Below, one piece after another: positions 8,854 through 16,814 of a stretch of 64,000 bases of DNA. Source of the DNA: DASRHK01 sp963776465 (GTDB taxonomy: Bacteria > Pseudomonadota > Gammaproteobacteria > Nevskiales > Nevskiaceae); the NCBI GenBank assembly GCA_963776465.1, contig CAVZMV010000001.1, positions 248,001-312,000 of the forward strand, read 5' to 3'. Each line of letters starts with the position of its first letter. Position 1 is the first letter of the stretch. The translations under genes were made by a program, and so were the position numbers. Below the pieces are notes generated by a model. That model had not been told where the DNA came from. It worked only from the letters and a program-made list of their open reading frames with translations, and made no database searches.

Positions 8854-9515
8854 GCAGCGAACCGCGTAGCCACCTGGTCGCCCAGCGCGCTCAGCTGCCG
8901 GCCTTGATCGAGCAGGTAGACCTGGATGCGCGAGCTGGCGCCGACGATGTTGCCGTGCCGCAGGTCCGACAGGATGATCCGGTAGGTCTCCAGCGGCCGC
9001 GGCAGCTCGGCTTTGCCCAGCGCGCGGTAGTACATGCGGAAGTAGGCGTGGAATTCCTCGATCCGCGCCTTGATGCGATGGTTGCGGATGCCGCCGACCA
9101 GGCCCATGTGGAATCCCGCGTCCGCCTTCATCAGGTCGATGAGGTTGTCGGCCTGCGCCATGCGCTTGATGCAGCCGTCCAGCTGCAGCAGCTCGGCGCG
9201 CGTCAGGCGGCTGGCGCCGGTCTGCACCGCGTGGCCTTCGAACAACGCGCACATCTCGAAGAGGTTGACGATCTCCTCGCGCGTGAAGCGCTTGACGAAG
9301 AACCCGCGGTTGGGCTCGAAGTCGACGTAGTCCTGCGCCTCCAGCCGCCGCAGCGCTTCACGCACTGGCGGCTTGCTGGTGCGGAATTTCTTGGCGATGT
9401 GGTCCTGGCGCAGCGGCGCGCCCGGCAGCAGCTCGCCCTCGAAGATCGAGCGTCGGACCCAGTCCATGATGCGGTCGGAGACCGCGGTGTCGTCGGTGTC
9501 GCGGGCCTTGGCCAT
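8850..9515 (-). CDS. GntR-family (FCD domain) transcriptional regulator of the D-peptide island
   Basis: About 221 residues from the ATG at 9515 (MAKARDTDD); an upstream ATG at 9548 would add 11. The N-terminal winged helix is clear (GAPLRQDHIAKKFRTSKPPVREALRRLEAQDYV). It is followed by an all-helical FCD ligand domain with the expected histidines (GFHMGLVGG, EEFHAYF). The palindrome TTCGTATACGAA lies three bases before the ATG at 9515, and a second copy sits in the promoter of the divergent TonB operon. Autoregulation and control of both operons are therefore likely, with a peptide or amino-acid-derived inducer. If 9515 is correct, the operator occupies the place of the ribosome site, so the start is uncertain. 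Confidence 0.9.
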   Translation of the reverse strand: MAKARDTDDTAVSDRIMDWVRRSIFEGELLPGAPLRQDHIAKKFRTSKPPVREALRRLEAQDYVDFEPNRGFFVKRFTREEIVNLFEMCALFEGHAVQTGASRLTRAELLQLDGCIKRMAQADNLIDLMKADAGFHMGLVGGIRNHRIKARIEEFHAYFRMYYRALGKAELPRPLETYRIILSDLRHGNIVGASSRIQVYLLDQGRQLSALGDQVATRFAA

Positions 9516-9517
9516 TT

Positions 9518-9529
9518 TTCGTATACGAA
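9518..9529. promoter_or_regulatory. Probable GntR operator, copy 1
   Basis: Perfect 12-bp palindrome TTCGTATACGAA at the start of the GntR gene. The core TCGTATACGA is identical to the copy at 9604-9615, and FadR/FCD-type GntR proteins typically bind short AT-centred palindromes of this form. Confidence 0.65.
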
Positions 9530-9591
9530 GTCCAGGCAGTGGGTGCATCCAGCGGCGCGGTCCCGCTCGTCGATGGATTCCCTGCGCATGC

Positions 9592-9621
9592 TTGACAGAA
9601 AATATCGTATACGATGATTAT
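9592..9621 (+). promoter_or_regulatory. Promoter of the TonB operon with an embedded GntR operator (copy 2)
   Basis: TTGACA at 9592-9597 is a perfect -35. GATTAT at 9616-9621 is an acceptable -10 after an 18-base spacer. The palindrome ATCGTATACGAT (9604-9615) lies exactly in the spacer, so a bound repressor would block RNA polymerase. The TonB receptor gene starts 36 bases downstream. Confidence 0.65.
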
Positions 9622-9656
9622 CGCTGGCGCGTCAACTCACAAAGCGGCGGAGTCCG

Positions 9657-12203
9657 ATGGACGCATCAACCCGATTGTCCGTGCACGGTGCCGTGCTCGC
9701 CGCGGCGGCGCTCGCAGCGCTGTGCGTGCACATCGGCGCCGTCGCGCAGGATGCGCCCGTCGCGGCCGCGCCTGCAGAAGCTGCGCCTGTCGACGCTGCG
9801 CCTGAAGCCGCGCCTGCTCCGAAGGAGACGGTCACCACCGTACCGGTGACCCTGCCCGAGGACGACGACGGAACCGTCCATCTCGAGGAGGTCATCGTCA
9901 CCTCCAGCAAGCGCGCGAAGTCGCAGCGCGACCTGCCGGGCAGCGTCGGCGCGCTGCGCGGCGAGGACTTGGAGAAGATGCACGCGCAGGGCATGAAGGA
10001 CTACCTGAAGCTCGTGCCCGGCGTCTCGTTCCCCGACAACGGCAGCCCCGACGAGAGCGTGCCCATCATCCGCGGCATCTCCACCGACCTCGACGGTGGC
10101 GCCACGCCGCTCTCCACTGGCATCTATCTGGAGGACATGCCGTTCGCGGACCTGTTCGCCCCCTCGTCCGTGCCGGACCTGAATCCATTCGACCTCGAGC
10201 GGGTGGAAGTCTTGAAGGGCCCGCAGGGCACGCTGTTCGGCTCCGGGGCGCTGGCCGGCGCCGTCCGCTACATCGTCGAGAAGCCGAAGTTCGGCTTGTG
10301 GGAGGCGAAGATCTCCGGCACCGGCGCGAAGGTCAACGAGAGCGATGCGATCTGGCCGACCGGCGGGGCGGCCCTGAACATCCCGATTGGCTCGACGTTT
10401 GCCCTGCGCGCAGTTGGAGTGGTACGTCGCGACCAGGGTATCTACGACATGAGCGCGCCGAACTGCACGCCGGCGCTGCCGCCGTCGGTTGCAGTCGTGC
10501 TGCCCTCGACCCTGCCGCTGGCGGAAGCCCTGCGCACGGTGAACCTGCCGATCGTCCTCAACGGGCAGCAAGTCTGCAACGGCGAGAGCCGCAACGACCC
10601 GGACGCCGACAAGGTCCGGCAGTGGACGGGTCGCCTTCTCGCCGCCTGGCATCCGACGGAGCGCTTCAACGTCTCCGCCTTCTACTTCCAGCAGAAGACG
10701 CATCAGGACGATTACGGATTCGCGAAGGACCCGAGCTTCCTGGGCAGCAACGAATTCCCGTTCCCGAGCCCGCGCGATCACGAATTCGGAGGCGGCAACC
10801 TCTTGCTCAGCTACGACTTCGATTGGGCCAAGGTGCTGTCGTCGACGAACCGGATGACCAAGCACAACTACACCGCCACCCACGCCGAGTGGGGTTTTGG
10901 CCTGGGCAACCAGGACGACGTCGAATACGTCAACGTCCTCCGCGACGACGTGCGCGGCTGGACCCAGGAGCTGCGGCTGTCGTCCCCCGAAGGCGGCACC
11001 GGGATGTTCGAATGGCTGATCGGCGCTTCCTATCTGCACTACGGCAATGCGCACATGCAGTACGCCTTCATCGGCCCGGACAAGCCCGAGCCCGAGGGCC
11101 GTGACGATCTGTCTTCGACCGACATCCTGCAGGCTTTCGTCTACGCCACCTCCGACCAGGTGGCCAGCGAGAAGGCGCTGTTCGGGGAAGTGACGATGCG
11201 CGCCGGCGAGCATTGGGAGTTCACGGTCGGCGCGCGCCGCTACCAGACCGGGCTGGACGGCAACGGCATCGTCTGCGGCGCGCAGATCGTCGCCTTCTTT
11301 CCGCAGGCTGCCGCCAACAACGGTTGTCAGCCCGACACGTTCCACGACAAGACCCAGGGTCTCAATCCGAAGTTCGCGGCGCGCTACGTCCACAACAAGC
11401 ACGTGCAGTGGTATGGGCTGGTCGCCAAGGGTTTCCAGTTCGGCGGCGTCCAGATCAATCCGCCGGCGCCCGGCTTCGAGGAATCCTCCAACAACGCCGG
11501 CTTCACGTTCGGACCCTACAAGTCGAGCCGCCTGTGGAATTACGAGACCGGGCTGCGTACCGAGTGGTGGCACCGCCGGCTGCGCTTCGACGTCGCCTTC
11601 TTCTATCTGGACTGGAATGACCTGCAGCAGACCGTCGCCATCCCCTACCTGGTGACGAACGTGAACCTGTCGGTCATCGCGAACATCGGGCGGGCGCATT
11701 CCACGGGCGTCGAATCGATCTTCGAAGTGTTGCCGTTCGCCGGCGCCAAGTGGGTCACGAGCGTTTCGTTCATGAACGCGGTCATCGACGAGCCGCTGGC
11801 CGTCGCCGCCTGCGGTGATCCCTGCCCGGCCGGCACGCGCCTGCCCGGCAGTCCGAAATTCCAGATCGCCAACGTGGCCTCGTACGAATGGCGCTCGCCG
11901 TTCTTCGGGTTGTCCCTCGGGCCGACCCTGACGCACGCGTACATCGGCGAGTCTCCCGACGCCATCCCTGCCACTGGCACGATCGGCGGCTATACGACCT
12001 ACGACGCCCGGTTGGTCATCGCCAAGCGCGACACGCGCCTGCAGCCGGAGCTGTCGATCGGCGTCAATAACCTCGCCGACGAGCGCGGCGTCTCCTACCA
12101 CACCCAAGTCAACAATCAGGTCGACGGCAGCCCGATCGACTTCTACCACTTCATCCAGCCGCGCACGATCGTGGCCAACTTCAGCATGCGGTTCGGAGGC
12201 TGA
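9657..12203 (+). CDS. TonB-dependent outer-membrane receptor
   Basis: 848 residues. A signal peptide is followed by an Ala/Pro-rich stretch, a TonB box-like EEVIVTSSK (about residue 77) and a plug domain (DLPGSVGALRGEDLEKM, GVSFPDNGSP, IRGISTD, RVEVLKGPQGTLFGSGALAGAVRYI). A large beta-barrel ends in FSMRFGG. It should import a scarce substrate through the outer membrane using TonB energy. It is the first gene of the right-hand operon and lies directly downstream of the GntR-controlled promoter. The companion peptidases and D-amino-acid enzymes suggest that a peptide is the cargo. The next gene starts within its stop codon (TGATG). Confidence 0.92.
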   Translation: MDASTRLSVHGAVLAAAALAALCVHIGAVAQDAPVAAAPAEAAPVDAAPEAAPAPKETVTTVPVTLPEDDDGTVHLEEVIVTSSKRAKSQRDLPGSVGALRGEDLEKMHAQGMKDYLKLVPGVSFPDNGSPDESVPIIRGISTDLDGGATPLSTGIYLEDMPFADLFAPSSVPDLNPFDLERVEVLKGPQGTLFGSGALAGAVRYIVEKPKFGLWEAKISGTGAKVNESDAIWPTGGAALNIPIGSTFALRAVGVVRRDQGIYDMSAPNCTPALPPSVAVVLPSTLPLAEALRTVNLPIVLNGQQVCNGESRNDPDADKVRQWTGRLLAAWHPTERFNVSAFYFQQKTHQDDYGFAKDPSFLGSNEFPFPSPRDHEFGGGNLLLSYDFDWAKVLSSTNRMTKHNYTATHAEWGFGLGNQDDVEYVNVLRDDVRGWTQELRLSSPEGGTGMFEWLIGASYLHYGNAHMQYAFIGPDKPEPEGRDDLSSTDILQAFVYATSDQVASEKALFGEVTMRAGEHWEFTVGARRYQTGLDGNGIVCGAQIVAFFPQAAANNGCQPDTFHDKTQGLNPKFAARYVHNKHVQWYGLVAKGFQFGGVQINPPAPGFEESSNNAGFTFGPYKSSRLWNYETGLRTEWWHRRLRFDVAFFYLDWNDLQQTVAIPYLVTNVNLSVIANIGRAHSTGVESIFEVLPFAGAKWVTSVSFMNAVIDEPLAVAACGDPCPAGTRLPGSPKFQIANVASYEWRSPFFGLSLGPTLTHAYIGESPDAIPATGTIGGYTTYDARLVIAKRDTRLQPELSIGVNNLADERGVSYHTQVNNQVDGSPIDFYHFIQPRTIVANFSMRFGG

Positions 12204-12868
12204 TGAAAACGTCTGCCGCTCTGGCGGTTGTGATGCTCGCGACCACGGGCATGGCGCGCGCCCAGGAAGCGCCGGTCAGCAACGACCCGGTGCGCCCGGG
12301 CTGGTACGTGGCGACGATGTACTCGCACCTCTTCGCGTCCGAGAAGCGCTACACGGGTCGCGGCATGGGCGGCATCGTCGCGATCGGCCATCACGGCGAC
12401 GTCGCCTCCATCGAGGTTGCGGGGCTTTACTACGCCGCCTTCAAGTACGGCGACGAAGCCCGGTACGGCGACGTGCCGTCGCTCGCCGGCGGACAGATCT
12501 CGCTGCTGTTCAACCCGCTGCGCGATTTCGGCCTGAGCCGCCTCTACGGGCTCGTGGCGGTCGGCGCTTTCGCCGAGAAGAACATGCCGGGCAAGGCCGC
12601 GGACGGCTCCGGCCTGTTCGGGGATCTTGGCCTTGGCTATCTGCAACCCTTGGGACTGTTCGGGCTGGACGCGTTGCTGCGCGGCGAAGTTCGCTATCGC
12701 GCCGACTACCAGATGGCGCCGCGCCAGGACTGGGAAGCACCGTACTTCCGCGACTGGACGCTCAACGTCGGCCTGCAGATCCCGCTCTCCCGCAAGCCGC
12801 CGCCACCGCCGCCGCCCGAGCCGCCCAAGGTCGTGCCAGTCGAGCCCGCCCCGGAGAACAAACAGTGA
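12203..12868 (+). CDS. Small outer-membrane beta-barrel-like protein with a proline-rich C-terminal tail
   Basis: 221 residues. The signal peptide ends near ARA-QEA. The body shows alternating, aromatic-rich strands (YVATMYSHLF, GLYYAAFKYG, WTLNVGLQIPL) that fit an 8-strand OmpA-type barrel. After the last strand comes a polyproline hinge (PPPPPPPEPPKVVP) that in OmpA would lead into a peptidoglycan-binding domain, but the protein stops after 20 further residues. Its start overlaps the TonB receptor stop, so it is translationally coupled and may form part of the uptake channel. I do not recognise a named family. Confidence 0.7.
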   Translation: MKTSAALAVVMLATTGMARAQEAPVSNDPVRPGWYVATMYSHLFASEKRYTGRGMGGIVAIGHHGDVASIEVAGLYYAAFKYGDEARYGDVPSLAGGQISLLFNPLRDFGLSRLYGLVAVGAFAEKNMPGKAADGSGLFGDLGLGYLQPLGLFGLDALLRGEVRYRADYQMAPRQDWEAPYFRDWTLNVGLQIPLSRKPPPPPPPEPPKVVPVEPAPENKQ

Positions 12869-14823
12869 GCATGCGTTTCGTAGCGGCCGCGGCCGCCGCC
12901 CTCCTCTCCGCGACCGCTGCGGGCGCGTCGCTCGAGTACCAGCCGATACCGGGCGCCTCGCCCGAGCCGATCCGCGAAGGCGCCGGGTTGAAGAGCCCGC
13001 AGGACCTGGAGGCGTTCATCGACGGCGTGCTCGGCGCGCAGCTGTCCGAGCATCACATCGCCGGCGCGCAGTTCGCCGTGGTCAAGGACGGCGAGGTCTT
13101 CTTCGCGAAGGGCTACGGCTACGCCGACGTCGCCAAGAGAACGTCGGTCGATCCCGACAAGACGCTGTTCCGGCCCGGCTCGACCTCCAAGCTCTTCACC
13201 TGGACCGCGCTGATGCAGCTGGTCGAGCAGGGCAAGGTCAAGCTCGACGACGACGTCAACAATTACGTCACGCAGTTCAAGATCCCCGCCACGTTCTCCG
13301 CGCCGATCACGGTGCGCAACCTGTTCACGCACACGCCGGGCCTGGAGGACAACGCGCTCGGGCTGATGGCGCGCGACACGCAGTCGCTGGTGCCGATGGC
13401 GAAGATGCTCGGCCAGCACATCCCCAAGCGCGTCGTGCCGCCGACGACCGACTTCGGCGATGGCCGCATCGCCTCGTATTCCAACTGGGGCTGCTCGCTC
13501 GCGGGCCTGATCGTCGAGACCGTCTCGGGCATGCCGTTCGAGGATTACGTCGACAAGAACATCTTCGCGCCGCTCGGCATGACCAGCAGCACCTTCCGCC
13601 AGCCGCTGCCCGCGGCGCTCGCGCCGTTCATGTCGCACGGCTACAGCCACGAGCTCGGCGTATTCAAGCCGCACGAATTCGAGCTCATCAACGGCATGGC
13701 GCCGGCGGGCAGCATGAGCTCGACCGCCGCCGACATGGCGAAGTTCATGATCGCCAACCTCAACGGTGGCGCGATCGGCGATCAGCGCATCCTGAAGGAG
13801 GAGACCGCACGGCTCATGCACGGTCGCGCGTTCAGCCCCAACCCGCACGTCAGCGGCTCGGGCCTGGGCTTCTACGAGGAGTACGTCAACGGCTACCGCC
13901 TCGTCGGGCACGGCGGCGACACCATCTACTTCCACACGCTGCTGATGCTCGTGCCCGAAGCCAACGTCGGGCTCTACGTCTCCTACAACACCGCGGGCAG
14001 CCTGCCGATCGACAATCGCGGCGACCTCATCCACCAATTCATGGATCGCTACTTCCCGGCCAAGCTCCCGGACGTCAAGCCCGCGCCGGATTTCGCGCAG
14101 CGCGCCGCCAAGTTCGCGGGCAGCTATCGCTCCAACCGCCATTCGCGCACGAGCGTGGAGAAGTTCCTGTCCATGTTCGGTGACGCCAAGGTCGTGCCGA
14201 CCAAGGACGGCACGCTGCTGATGACCAACGTCGCCGGCCCGGGCGGCTCGCAGTGGGTCGAGGTCAAGCCGGGCGTGTTCCGCGAGATCGACGACGACAA
14301 CACCCTGGCCTTCGTCGAGGACGAGCACGGCGAGGTGACGCACGTCGTCGGGCCCTTCGCGTTCATCGCCGCCTACAAGCTTGCCTGGTACGAGACCGCG
14401 GGCTTCCACTACCTGGTGATGGGCCTGGCGCTGTTGGGCTTCGTGGTGGCAGTCGTCAGCGCGCTGCGCAACTGGAGGTCGGATCGCGCGGACACCGTTC
14501 GTGCGCGTCGCGCGCGCCGCCTCGCCGGGCTCACCGGCCTGCTCTTCATCCTGTTCGTCATCGGCATCGTCGCGTCAATCGCCTCGCTGTCGGACTTGAA
14601 CGAGATCGTCTTCGGCATGCCGTCGCTGTTCAAGGCGGCGCTGGCGCTGCCGCTCGTCTGCATCCCGCTGACGCTGGCGCTGCTCTACTTCACGGTCGTC
14701 GCCTGGCGCCAAGGCTTCTGGACGCGCTATGCGCGCGTGCAGTACGCCGCGATCGCGCTCCTGAGCCTGGCATTCCTGTGGTCGCTGAACTTCTGGAACC
14801 TGCTCGGCTACAGGTTCGGCTGA
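12865..14823 (+). CDS. Serine hydrolase (class C beta-lactamase / D-aminopeptidase fold) with C-terminal membrane helices, copy 1
   Basis: 652 residues from a GTG overlapping the previous stop (GTGA). A signal peptide precedes a class C beta-lactamase-type domain with S106-T-S-K109, Y205-S-N207 and a GHGGDT third motif, so the catalytic set is complete. After the domain (about residue 430) come a beta-rich stretch and then four hydrophobic segments (about residues 515-650) that would anchor it in the inner membrane with the enzyme in the periplasm. Relatives include D-alanyl-D-alanine carboxypeptidases, D-aminopeptidases and esterases. The context favours cleavage of D-residue-containing peptides. 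A close paralogue follows. Confidence 0.88.
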   Translation: MSMRFVAAAAAALLSATAAGASLEYQPIPGASPEPIREGAGLKSPQDLEAFIDGVLGAQLSEHHIAGAQFAVVKDGEVFFAKGYGYADVAKRTSVDPDKTLFRPGSTSKLFTWTALMQLVEQGKVKLDDDVNNYVTQFKIPATFSAPITVRNLFTHTPGLEDNALGLMARDTQSLVPMAKMLGQHIPKRVVPPTTDFGDGRIASYSNWGCSLAGLIVETVSGMPFEDYVDKNIFAPLGMTSSTFRQPLPAALAPFMSHGYSHELGVFKPHEFELINGMAPAGSMSSTAADMAKFMIANLNGGAIGDQRILKEETARLMHGRAFSPNPHVSGSGLGFYEEYVNGYRLVGHGGDTIYFHTLLMLVPEANVGLYVSYNTAGSLPIDNRGDLIHQFMDRYFPAKLPDVKPAPDFAQRAAKFAGSYRSNRHSRTSVEKFLSMFGDAKVVPTKDGTLLMTNVAGPGGSQWVEVKPGVFREIDDDNTLAFVEDEHGEVTHVVGPFAFIAAYKLAWYETAGFHYLVMGLALLGFVVAVVSALRNWRSDRADTVRARRARRLAGLTGLLFILFVIGIVASIASLSDLNEIVFGMPSLFKAALALPLVCIPLTLALLYFTVVAWRQGFWTRYARVQYAAIALLSLAFLWSLNFWNLLGYRFG

Positions 14824-14856
14824 CAAAAAAACAAAGTCGTCGATCTGGAGAATCGC

Positions 14857-16812
14857 ATGAGACGTTTCGCGCTCTTGTTCCTTCTATGCCCGCTCGCCGG
14901 CCAGGCCGCGGAAGACGCCTTTGCCTATCGCACGATCCCCGGCGTCTCGCCGGAGCCGATCCTGCAAGGGGCGGGTCTGAAGACGCCGGAAGAGCTCGAG
15001 GCGTTCATTGACGGCGTGGTGACTGCGCAGTTGCGCGCGCAGCACACCGCCGGCGTCGTCGTCTCCGTGGTCAAGGACGGCAAGCTCTTCTTCGCCAAGG
15101 GCTACGGCTACGCCGACGTGGAGAACAAGGTCCCGGTCGACGCGGAAAAGACCCTGTTCCGGCCCGGATCGGTGTCCAAGATCTTCACCTGGGTCGCGCT
15201 GATGCAGCTGGTCGAGCAGGGCAAGGTCAAGCTCGACGACGACGTCAACAACTACGTCACCCAGTTCAAGGTGCCGGACACCTACCCCGGCAAGCCAATC
15301 ACGATCCGCAACCTGCTCACGCACACCGAGGGCATGGAGGACGGATCCTTGGGCTACCTGTTCGTCAAGGACGCGTCCGGGATGGAGCCGCTGGACCAGG
15401 CGCTGGCCAAGCACGTGCCGCATCGGGTGCGTGAGCCTGCCAGCGGTGACTTCACCAACGGCGACATGGCGTCGTACTCCAACTGGGGCACCTCGCTGGC
15501 GGGCCTGATCGTCGCCAACCTCAGCGGCATGACCTACGAGGACTACGTCGACAAGAACATCCTGGAGCCGCTGGGGATGACCCAGAGCACGGCGCGACAG
15601 CCGCTGCCGGCGACGCTGGCGCCGCACATGTCGGTGGGCTACGAGTACGAGGCGGGCCAGTACAAGAAGAAGGACTTCGAGTTCGTGAACTACTCGCCGG
15701 CCGGCAGCATGTCCGCGTCGGGTACCGACATGGCCAAGTTCATGATCGCGCACCTGCAGAAGGGCGCCTACGGCGACAAGCGCATCCTCAAGGAGGAGAC
15801 CGCGCGGCTGATGCAGGAGCGTGCGCTCTCCCCCAACCCGTACATCAACGGCGCGTGCCTGGGCTTCTACGAGAACCACGTCAACGGCCGCAGGATCGTT
15901 GCGCACGCCGGCGACACCGGCTACTTCCACTCCGAGATGAACCTGCTGCCCGAGGAAGGCGTCGGCATCTTCGTGTCGGTGAACACCGCGCCGACACTCG
16001 GCTTCTCGGCCCGCAGCGATCTGCTGCGCGCGTTCATGAACCGTTACTACCCCGCGAAGCTCCCGCAGGTGAAGCCGCCCGAGGATTTCAAGCAGCGCGC
16101 CGCGCACTACGCCGGCAGCTACCGGATCATCCGGCACTCGTACACGTCGCTGGAGAAAGGGCTGTCCATCATGAGCGCCCTCAAGGTGAGCCCCACGGAC
16201 CACAACACCCTGGTGATGAGCTTCGGCCCGTACGTGATGGAGCTGGTGGAGGTGAAGCCCAACGTGTTCCGCCGCGTCGACCAGGACGACATGATCGCCT
16301 TCAGCACGGATGACAAGGGCGATGCGACCTATGTGCTCGATCCGCTTTCCCTCCCCAATCATCCGGCTTACCGGATCGCGTGGTACGAGACGCCCGCGTT
16401 CCTCATGCTGATCGTCGCGTTCGCCCTGCTCTGCTTCGTGGTCGCCATCGTCAGCGCATTGCGGCACTGGAAGGTGGACCGGGACGCGCCCCCCGGCGCG
16501 CGCCGCGCGCGCCGACTGGCTGCGCTCGTCGCCACTCTGCAGCTGGTGTTCCTGGCGCTGCTCGGCGTCACCTTCGCCATCCTGATGGGCGATCCGTTCA
16601 GCGGCCTGCCCGGCGTCATGCGGATCGCGCTGGTGGTACCGCTGATCCTGCTGCCGCTGACGGTGGCGCTGCTGTTCTTCGCAGGCGCGGCCTGGAAGAA
16701 CGGCTGGTGGACCGGCTACGGCCGCTTCCAGTACACGCTGATCGCGCTGGGATGCACCGCCTTCCTGGTGCTGCTGAACTACGCCAACCTCGTCGGCTAC
16801 AGGCTCGGCTGA
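14857..16812 (+). CDS. Serine hydrolase (class C beta-lactamase fold) with C-terminal membrane helices, copy 2
   Basis: 651 residues and clearly a tandem duplicate of the preceding gene: same length, same order of signal peptide, hydrolase domain, spacer and four membrane helices. The active-site motifs are S105-V-S-K108 and Y207-S-N209. The third motif is HAGDT instead of HGGDT. A GGAGAA ribosome site precedes the ATG. The two copies have diverged in the mid-domain loops (for example DNALGLMARD versus DGSLGYLFVKD), which suggests split substrate preference. It ends two bases before the next gene. Confidence 0.88.
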   Translation: MRRFALLFLLCPLAGQAAEDAFAYRTIPGVSPEPILQGAGLKTPEELEAFIDGVVTAQLRAQHTAGVVVSVVKDGKLFFAKGYGYADVENKVPVDAEKTLFRPGSVSKIFTWVALMQLVEQGKVKLDDDVNNYVTQFKVPDTYPGKPITIRNLLTHTEGMEDGSLGYLFVKDASGMEPLDQALAKHVPHRVREPASGDFTNGDMASYSNWGTSLAGLIVANLSGMTYEDYVDKNILEPLGMTQSTARQPLPATLAPHMSVGYEYEAGQYKKKDFEFVNYSPAGSMSASGTDMAKFMIAHLQKGAYGDKRILKEETARLMQERALSPNPYINGACLGFYENHVNGRRIVAHAGDTGYFHSEMNLLPEEGVGIFVSVNTAPTLGFSARSDLLRAFMNRYYPAKLPQVKPPEDFKQRAAHYAGSYRIIRHSYTSLEKGLSIMSALKVSPTDHNTLVMSFGPYVMELVEVKPNVFRRVDQDDMIAFSTDDKGDATYVLDPLSLPNHPAYRIAWYETPAFLMLIVAFALLCFVVAIVSALRHWKVDRDAPPGARRARRLAALVATLQLVFLALLGVTFAILMGDPFSGLPGVMRIALVVPLILLPLTVALLFFAGAAWKNGWWTGYGRFQYTLIALGCTAFLVLLNYANLVGYRLG

Positions 16813-16814
16813 GG

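Noticed and set aside
9666..12149. A long minus-strand frame opposite the TonB receptor
   Set aside because: Shadow ORF without motifs; the plus strand has the full receptor pattern.
12203..12868. A full OmpA-family porin
   Set aside because: The C-terminal peptidoglycan-binding domain is absent, so only a barrel-like call is supported.
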